Source: CAWEHT01 sp963808455 (GTDB lineage: Bacteria; Chloroflexota; Anaerolineae; CG2-30-64-16). From it: 11,408 nt of DNA. Where the stretch lies: contig CAWEHT010000091.1 in assembly GCA_963808455.1 (NCBI GenBank), positions 1-11,408 on the forward strand, given 5' to 3'. Within the stretch, counting starts at the first letter, position 1, and each line of letters starts with the position of its first letter. The translations under genes and the position numbers were made by a program. Positions 7,344 through 11,408 of the stretch are shown here, one piece after another. The notes below the pieces were generated by a model, which was given only the letters and a program-made list of their open reading frames with translations, was not told the origin of the DNA and searched no databases.

Positions 7344-7422
7344 ATGCTGCCAGATGGGGACCTGCCGCTCGTCTCCGTGGTTGTGCCATTCTTTTGATCG
7401 CTGTCACTACTTTGGTACGTGA
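7344..7422 (+). pseudogene. Remnant: first ~25 codons of a GT2 glycosyltransferase
   Basis: ATG at 7344 encodes MLPDGDLPLVSVVVPFF and then hits TGA at 7395. LVSVVVPFF is the standard first beta-strand of a GT2 enzyme, which is normally followed by Asn-Arg and more. If one T of the TTTT run at 7392-7395 is skipped, the frame continues as DRCHYFGT until TGA at 7420, and this also fits the GT2 pattern (VPFFNRC-x-FF). Homology then stops 10 bases before the next gene, which carries its own separate GT2 start. The simplest reading is that a complete GT2 gene once stood here and all but its beginning was deleted, with one indel added. It is too short to make a functional product. It could instead be a chance match, but 17 in-register residues of this pattern directly after a gene end are unlikely by chance. 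Confidence 0.6.
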
Positions 7423-7431
7423 AGATATCAG

Positions 7432-8245
7432 ATGCCAGATACCATTTCCGTGATCACTGTGTGCCGGAATGCGGCGGCGACGCTGCACCGGACCCTCCAG
7501 AGCGTAGCCGGTCAGGACTACACTGACTTCGACCACTTGATCGTCAACGGTATGTCCAGCGACGAGACACCGGCCGTCATCGACCGCTATCGCCACGGGT
7601 CGCTCCGGGTGATCCGCGAGCCCGATACCGGCATCTACAACGCGATGAACAAGGGCCTGCGCTGCACCGACGGAGAAGTGCTCATCTTCCTCAATGCAGA
7701 CGATCACTTCGCCTCACCTGGCGTGCTCTTCGAGCGTGGCTCACGCCTTTGCCGAGCGCCCGGAAACACAGCTGCTGTACGGAGACTGCATCCGGGATTC
7801 GGGAGCAACCCAGTTGCCGCGCAGCCAGCCGGATCGATTGGACTGGCGGTTCTTTGCCCTTGGCCATTGTATCCAGCACCAAACGCTTTTCTGCCGGCGC
7901 AGCGCCTTCGAGCGGGTGGGGCCGTTCGACGAGTCCTTCCGCGTGGCGGCCGACCTGGACTGGGAGCTGCGCGCCATTCGAGTCGCGGGCCTGCCATACT
8001 ATCATCTGCCGGTGTTCACGACCGTCTACTATGCGGGGGGCTATTCTAGCCAGGCGACAGACCTGCTGGAGGTCGAGCGTACTGTGATCCGCAAGCGCTA
8101 TCTGAGCCGCGGTGAGCGCCTCTACTATCTGAGCTGTGCAGTACGCGGCAGGCTGCTGCTGCGCCTCAGGACGCGGGACTTCACGGCCCCGCGCTTCGTG
8201 CTGAGGTGGCTACGCAGGGATCAGGGAACAGCGAGAAGCGGTTAG
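7432..8245 (+). CDS. GT2 glycosyltransferase (WcaA-like), one extra base near 7735
   Basis: A GT-A fold family 2 glycosyltransferase in two frames. From ATG 7432 one frame gives ISVITVCRNAAATLHRTLQSV, SQDY-like GQDYTDFDHLIVNG, EPDTGIYNAMNKGL and the metal-binding block LIFLNADDHF. It runs on in a meaningless sequence after 7735. The second frame, meaningful from about 7736 to TAG at 8243-8245, carries VAHAFAERPETQLLYGD, then HQTLFCRRSAFERVGPFDESFRVAADLDWELR and YYAGGYSS. These are the successive GT2 motifs; deleting one base (C at 7735) turns GAGCGTGG into GAGGTGG and fuses them as E-V-A-H-A-F, giving about 270 residues, the normal length. The C-terminal lysine/arginine-rich part resembles the WcaA/ putative colanic-acid glycosyltransferase group. 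As read, the first frame ends at 8049 and the product would be broken. The 3' end overlaps the next gene if that begins at GTG 8206. Confidence 0.82.
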
Positions 8246-9417
8246 AGGTCGCGTTGGGGTCAGGCAACATCATCTATCATTTCCCATTTGGGCTGGAGCC
8301 GGAAAAATCGGGAAGCCATGTGCACATCCATGGGATGCTGCGAGGCTTCCAGGAGCTTGGCTACACCGTCGAGCTCGTCACTGGCGTCGCCGGCCCACGG
8401 CACCGCATCGCGCAAAGGCTGCAGCGCGAGGCGAGAGGCGGCCGCCGGTTCGATTTCGCCTACGCGTGGTCGCCTACGGCGCCATCGCTCGCGGCCAGAC
8501 GCAACCTGATCCATCCTTTCGCCGACCTCGCTTTCTTCAACTGGTGCAAGCAGCAAGGCGTGCCGCTGGGCGTGTTCTATGGCGACGTGCACTGGCGTTT
8601 CGCGGAGATCGTCCATGGGTCGGCGGCGCAGCGTTTATGGGGACGTTTGCTCCATCGGTATGACTGGGAGCTGTACCGCAAGTATGCCGATCACCTCTTC
8701 TTGCCGGATCTCGCGATGGGAGGAGCACTGTTCACGCCGTGGCCAGCCGAGCACGTCAGCGCGCTCAGGCCGGGCTGCAATGTCCTGGACCTACCACGGA
8801 CGCCACGGCAGGTTGGGGAGCCTCTGCGCGTGTTCTATGTGGGCGGTGTGCGGCCTCCGGTTTACAATCTCAAGCCAATGATCGATGCCGTTCGAGGCCT
8901 CGAACGCGTCGAGCTGACCATCTGTTGCCGGCAAGCGGAATGGGAGAAGATGCTGCCCTTTTATGGAGAGGCCGATGGCGAACGAGTGCGCGTGGTGCAC
9001 GCCCTGGGCGAGGCCTTGCGGCCGTACTACGCGGCGGCCGACGTATTCGGCTATTTCCACACGCGCCATCCGTATTATGACATCACCATGCCCGTCAAGA
9101 CGTTCGAGTCGCTCGGCTTTGGCCTGCCGATGATCACTTCAGAGCCTGATTCGCTGTGCGGGCGCTTCGTTGCCGGGGAAAGCATCGGCTGGGCAGTGGA
9201 GGATACGGCCGGATTCCAGGACCTCCTGCGCTTCTTGCAAGCCAACCCACAAGCCTTCGAGGAGAAACGCCGGCGGGCCGAGGCTCTGCGCGCCGAGCAC
9301 ACGTGGCAGGTGCGAGCCAGCCAGGTGATAGACACGATGACGAGCTATCAAGGGTCAGGAAACAGGAAATATAGGTCCGCTTCATGCCCCGACCCCTATC
9401 CCACAGCGGAGGGATGA
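8206..9417 (+). CDS. Glycosyltransferase, GT-B fold, GT4-like
   Basis: The body begins with NIIYHFPFGLEPEKSGSHVHIHGMLRGFQELGYTVELVTG, an acceptor-domain start with a Gly-Ser loop. The donor domain has RVFYVGGVRPPVYNLKP, PYYAAADVFGYFH and the block MPVKTFESLGFGLPMITS, where Glu (residue 301 from GTG 8206) holds the usual nucleotide-sugar contact position. The start is not certain. GTG 8206 gives a 403-residue protein that overlaps the GT2 gene by 40 bases, with a low-complexity lead. TTG 8254, preceded by AGAGG (8244-8248) with five bases between, gives 387 residues and begins M-G-S-G-N-I-I-Y-H, which I find a little more likely. The last ~20 codons (after DTMTSY) are Ser/Pro-rich and look non-homologous; they lie on a short repeat described separately. 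It ends in an ATGA overlap with the next gene. Donor and acceptor are unknown. Confidence 0.82.
   Translation: MATQGSGNSEKRLEVALGSGNIIYHFPFGLEPEKSGSHVHIHGMLRGFQELGYTVELVTGVAGPRHRIAQRLQREARGGRRFDFAYAWSPTAPSLAARRNLIHPFADLAFFNWCKQQGVPLGVFYGDVHWRFAEIVHGSAAQRLWGRLLHRYDWELYRKYADHLFLPDLAMGGALFTPWPAEHVSALRPGCNVLDLPRTPRQVGEPLRVFYVGGVRPPVYNLKPMIDAVRGLERVELTICCRQAEWEKMLPFYGEADGERVRVVHALGEALRPYYAAADVFGYFHTRHPYYDITMPVKTFESLGFGLPMITSEPDSLCGRFVAGESIGWAVEDTAGFQDLLRFLQANPQAFEEKRRRAEALRAEHTWQVRASQVIDTMTSYQGSGNRKYRSASCPDPYPTAEG
8218..8270 (+). repeat. Two imperfect copies of a 14-base repeat at the gene junction
   Basis: The sequence GGATCAGGGAACAG (8218-8231) and GGGTCAGGCAACAT (8257-8270) share 11 of 14 bases, 39 bases apart. 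Both lie in the same reading frame and both encode Gly-Ser-Gly-Asn. The first is preceded by CAGGGAT, giving a small tandem (CAGGGAT then CAGGGAA). They surround the boundary between the GT2 gene and the following GT4 gene. A third copy is at 9352-9365. Confidence 0.5.
9352..9365 (+). repeat. Third copy of the 14-base GGGTCAGG-AACAG repeat, end of GT4 gene
   Basis: GGGTCAGGAAACAG matches each of the two copies at 8218 and 8257 in 12 of 14 bases. It sits about 50 bases before the stop of the GT4 gene, in the same frame and again encoding Gly-Ser-Gly-Asn, exactly where homology to glycosyltransferases seems to end. The gene is therefore bracketed by the repeat. Short repeats like this are frequent in intergenic DNA of some GC-rich environmental bacteria; here they may be junction marks of an inserted gene. 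Confidence 0.45.
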
Positions 9418-10685
9418 TGCGTCGACTCAAGGTGCTCTTCATCACCGAGTGGTACCCGTCGGCGGGTGCGCCGGTTGCTTGTGTGTTTGTGCGCGAGCAC
9501 GCTCACGCCGCCAGCCTGTATAACGAAGTGTGCGTGCTGCACCTTGCGGGCCGGGATCCATCTCTGCGCGGCCCGTGGCGCCTACGCGAGGAAACGGACC
9601 CCACCATCACGGAGGGTATACCCACTCACCGCCTGTACCGCCAACGGCTATTGCTGCTCCCGGCCTATCTGACCCAGTTTTGGGGCATATGGAGGGCGGG
9701 GCAACAGCTGGCAAGAGAGGGCTTCCGACCCGACGTTATCCACGCTCACGTGTATGCGGCGGGCCCCCCCGGCGCGCTGTTGGCGCGGCATTGGCACGTG
9801 CCCCTGATAATCACCGAGCACCTCAGCGCGTTTCCACGCCGCACCTTGCGCCCACTTGACTTGCTCCTGGCGCGCCTGGCCTTCGGAATGGCCGATCGGG
9901 TGCTCCCGGTGTGCCATTATTTGCAGGGCGCCATCGAAGCCTACGGATCTCGCGGGCGCTTCACCGTGGTGCCAAACGCGGTCAACTCCGCCTTGTTTTG
10001 CCCCCCCGAGGACGATCTTCTCGCGCGCCACGCTAACGATCAACTGCCAGGTCTCCTGGACGGTGGCCGAATTAGCACAGGCGGCGAAGGCCGCGCAAGC
10101 GGGGAGCAAGAGCCCGCAGCTGACCCCAGGAAGATCCTGTACGTAGGCAGGCTACCAGCCGATCATAGCAAGGGCGTGCCATACCTGCTGCGGGCGCTGG
10201 CGCAGCTGCCTGACAACGGCCCTGCCTGGCGGCTGGAAATCGTCGGCGATGGTCCCGGGCGCGGCGAGCTGGAGCAGTTGGCGATCGAGTTGCGCCTGGC
10301 CGACCGCGTGAGTTTCCTGGGCACGATGAGCAAGGCGGACGTTGCCAGGCGCATGCGGAGGTGCAGTTTTCTGGTGCTTCCCAGCTTGCGCGGGACCGAG
10401 AACCAGCCAGTCGTGCTGCTCGAGGCGCTGGCGTGCGGCAAGCCGGTCGTTGCCACCAGTTGTGGGGGGCCGGAGGAGTTCCTCACGGGAGACGTGGGGC
10501 TCCTCGTGCCGCCGGCAGATGCCGAGGCCCTGGCCCACGCATTAGCGAATATGCTGAGCCACAGTGACCAATATCCGCCCGAACGGTTGAGCCAATACGC
10601 GCACGAGCGCTACAGCTACGAGGCCGTCGGCCGGCAACTGGACCACATCTATCGCGAAGCATGCGCGTCGCGACGGGCATCGTGA
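9414..10685 (+). CDS. GT4 glycosyltransferase (GT-B fold)
   Basis: A 423-residue family 4 glycosyltransferase. It starts MMRRLKVLFITEWYPSAGAPVACVFVREHA, the usual first beta-strand and glycine-rich acceptor loop of GT4 enzymes (WYPS-x-x-x-P-x-x-G/C-x-F). Then come PDVIHAHVYAAG, LIITEHLSAF, ADRVLPVCHYL, VVPNAVN, the donor-domain start ILYVGRLPADHSKGVPYLL, LEIVGDGPGRGELE, and VSFLGTMSKADV. The catalytic E-x7-E is complete: Glu329 (ENQPVV) and Glu337 (LLEALACGKPVVA), so it should be active. ATG 9414 lies in an ATGA overlap with the upstream gene, and GGAGGG just before it favours ATG 9417 as a second choice; ATG 9384 adds a Pro/Ser-rich stretch unlike the family. Between the domains there is an unusually long hydrophilic linker of about 30 residues (residues 205-240). 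Stop TGA at 10683-10685. Substrate unknown. Confidence 0.9.
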   Translation: MMRRLKVLFITEWYPSAGAPVACVFVREHAHAASLYNEVCVLHLAGRDPSLRGPWRLREETDPTITEGIPTHRLYRQRLLLLPAYLTQFWGIWRAGQQLAREGFRPDVIHAHVYAAGPPGALLARHWHVPLIITEHLSAFPRRTLRPLDLLLARLAFGMADRVLPVCHYLQGAIEAYGSRGRFTVVPNAVNSALFCPPEDDLLARHANDQLPGLLDGGRISTGGEGRASGEQEPAADPRKILYVGRLPADHSKGVPYLLRALAQLPDNGPAWRLEIVGDGPGRGELEQLAIELRLADRVSFLGTMSKADVARRMRRCSFLVLPSLRGTENQPVVLLEALACGKPVVATSCGGPEEFLTGDVGLLVPPADAEALAHALANMLSHSDQYPPERLSQYAHERYSYEAVGRQLDHIYREACASRRAS

Positions 10686-10710
10686 GATCAGGCCTCGATC
10701 CCGGCGCCAT

Positions 10711-10739
10711 TCGACAAAGGCTTGACAAGAAAGTATCAT
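10711..10739 (+). promoter_or_regulatory. Candidate sigma70-type promoter
   Basis: TCGACA at 10711-10716 matches the -35 consensus TTGACA in five of six bases; TATCAT at 10734-10739 matches the -10 consensus TATAAT in five of six. The spacer is 17 bases, the ideal length. A perfect TTGACA also lies at 10722-10727 but has no -10 element at the right distance. The site falls directly after a gene end and before the last glycosyltransferase gene, in one of few AT-leaning patches of the window, which supports it. Predicted transcript start is about 10746. Confidence 0.5.
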
Positions 10740-10800
10740 ATCCTCGTGTGCGCAACGCCAGGCATGCCGGCACGATGGCTGTCACGCCCCAGCCGGGCGG

Positions 10801-11408
10801 ATGCCCATCCGACGGCTCTTGCTGTGCGTGAAGCTGTGGGAGGCACGAACGAGCTCGACGATATCGTCACCAGATAAGCAAAGCCTGGGCCTCCAACACG
10901 GTCGCCCGCCGGCCGTGTTCGTCGTGGTGTTGACCTGGAATCAATGCGCACTGACGGTTGACTGCGTCGCGTCGTTGCTCGAGGTCGATTATCCCGGGTG
11001 CCACATCGTCGTGGTGGACAATGCCTCCGGCGATGGGACGGTGGAGACGGTGCGGGCGCGCTTCGGCGACCGGATCGACTTGATCGTCAACGGCGGCAAT
11101 CTCGGTTTCGCGGCCGGCTGCAACGTGGGCATTCGCCGTGCTTTGGCGCAAGGGGCAGATTGCGTTCTGCTGCTCAACAACGACACCGTGGTAGACCGGC
11201 ACTTCTTGACCCTTATGGTCGAAGCGCTCGACGCCCATCCGGACGCGGCAGCTATCGTCCCCAAGATCTACTTCATGGCCAAACCGGATGTCCTCTGGGC
11301 CGCCGGCGGCAAAATCCGCCCGTGGAGAGGCCGGGCAACGGGACGGGGGCTCGGCTGCCAGGATGCGGGCCAGTTTAGCAATACGCAACGGTCGAGGCGC
11401 GCAGGGGA
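10801..11408 (+). CDS. GT2 glycosyltransferase (rhamnosyltransferase-like), 3' end outside window
   Basis: The frame is open from 10726 to the window end. The recognisable enzyme starts at VFVVVLTWNQ (10915) and contains HIVVVDNASGDGT, NGGNLGFAAGCNVGI, and the metal-binding block CVLLLNNDTVVD; then AAIVPKIYF and the AAGGKIRPWRGRA block typical of WbbL/RfbF-like GT2 enzymes that transfer rhamnose or related sugars. The start is uncertain. GTG 10915 begins just at the first beta-strand but has no clear ribosome binding site and lies inside a hairpin. ATG 10801, the first ATG in frame, adds 38 residues that do not look like the family, with a weak GGGCGG before it. I give 10801 as the outer limit. 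The gene lies downstream of a candidate promoter. The final ~9 codons may be out of frame. Which glycan bond it makes is unknown. Confidence 0.8.
   Translation, partial: MPIRRLLLCVKLWEARTSSTISSPDKQSLGLQHGRPPAVFVVVLTWNQCALTVDCVASLLEVDYPGCHIVVVDNASGDGTVETVRARFGDRIDLIVNGGNLGFAAGCNVGIRRALAQGADCVLLLNNDTVVDRHFLTLMVEALDAHPDAAAIVPKIYFMAKPDVLWAAGGKIRPWRGRATGRGLGCQDAGQFSNTQRSRRAG
10895..10919 (+). promoter_or_regulatory. Ten-base-pair hairpin over the possible GTG start
   Basis: Bases 10895-10904 (AACACGGTCG) pair with 10910-10919 (CGGCCGTGTT), with one G-U pair and a five-base loop CCCGC. The right arm covers the GTG at 10915. There is no run of T after it, so it is not a standard intrinsic terminator. 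It might hide the start codon in the mRNA, or simply be a strong inverted repeat in coding DNA. Confidence 0.4.

Noticed and set aside
6940..7707. 255-codon open frame on the - strand that spans the 7341-7432 spacer
   Set aside because: Overlaps two + strand glycosyltransferase genes with strong motifs; no recognisable domain of its own.
10722..10739. Perfect TTGACA at 10722 with TATCAT at 10734 as one promoter
   Set aside because: Only six bases lie between them, too short; TATCAT fits instead with TCGACA at 10711 at 17 bases.
10736..10951. Short - strand frame in the spacer before the last gene
   Set aside because: No motif and no start signal; the + strand frame through the same bases leads into a clear GT2.
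1..11408. CRISPR array, tRNA, transposase, toxin-antitoxin or defence genes
   Set aside because: Looked for regular repeats, cloverleaf-like arms and known motifs; none seen. All genes fit glycan synthesis.

Overview
This is a dense, GC-rich bacterial stretch (well over half G+C by eye) in which every gene I can support lies on the + strand. It reads as the inside of a surface-polysaccharide (O-antigen, capsule or exopolysaccharide) biosynthesis locus. Both ends cut through glycosyltransferase genes, so the locus continues on either side. No Wzx flippase, Wzy polymerase, ABC exporter, priming transferase, tRNA, transposase or CRISPR is visible. The mix of families resembles Chloroflexota or similar environmental, metagenome-type genomes, but nothing here fixes the taxonomy.

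Layout: (1) 1-1095, 3' part of a GT4-type glycosyltransferase. (2) 1092-1966, a methyltransferase of the TIGR04325 type, split in two by a single-base shift. (3) 1980-2982, an FkbM-type methyltransferase whose first codons are out of frame with the rest. (4) 3072-4127, a non-hydrolysing UDP-GlcNAc 2-epimerase (WecB type). (5) 4124-5170, an extended SDR nucleotide-sugar epimerase/dehydratase with Asn where the catalytic Tyr should be. (6) 5176-6297, a DegT/DnrJ/EryC1-type PLP sugar aminotransferase. (7) 6313-7341, a GT-A-fold glycosyltransferase. (8) 7344-7422, the first ~25 codons of a lost GT2 gene. (9) 7432-8245, a GT2 glycosyltransferase interrupted by one extra base. (10) 8206-9417 and 9414-10685, two GT4-type glycosyltransferases. 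(11) 10686-10800, a spacer with a good sigma70-like promoter. (12) 10801 to the window end, a GT2 glycosyltransferase of the rhamnosyltransferase kind, with no stop in the window.

How they work together (inference): the 2-epimerase would supply UDP-ManNAc. The SDR and the aminotransferase, adjacent and only 5 bases apart, would make an amino sugar nucleotide. The glycosyltransferases would build a repeat unit and the two methyltransferases would decorate it. Genes are close-packed and several junctions are 4-base ATGA overlaps, so most of the window is probably one transcription unit, with a second start possible at about 10746.

The most notable points are three single-base indels in three different genes, the missing catalytic Tyr in the SDR, the GT2 remnant, a 14-base repeat bracketing one glycosyltransferase gene, and a promoter plus hairpin before the last gene. 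I do not see a clearly new biological system; this is mainly an accessory glycan locus with signs of rearrangement and/or assembly error.
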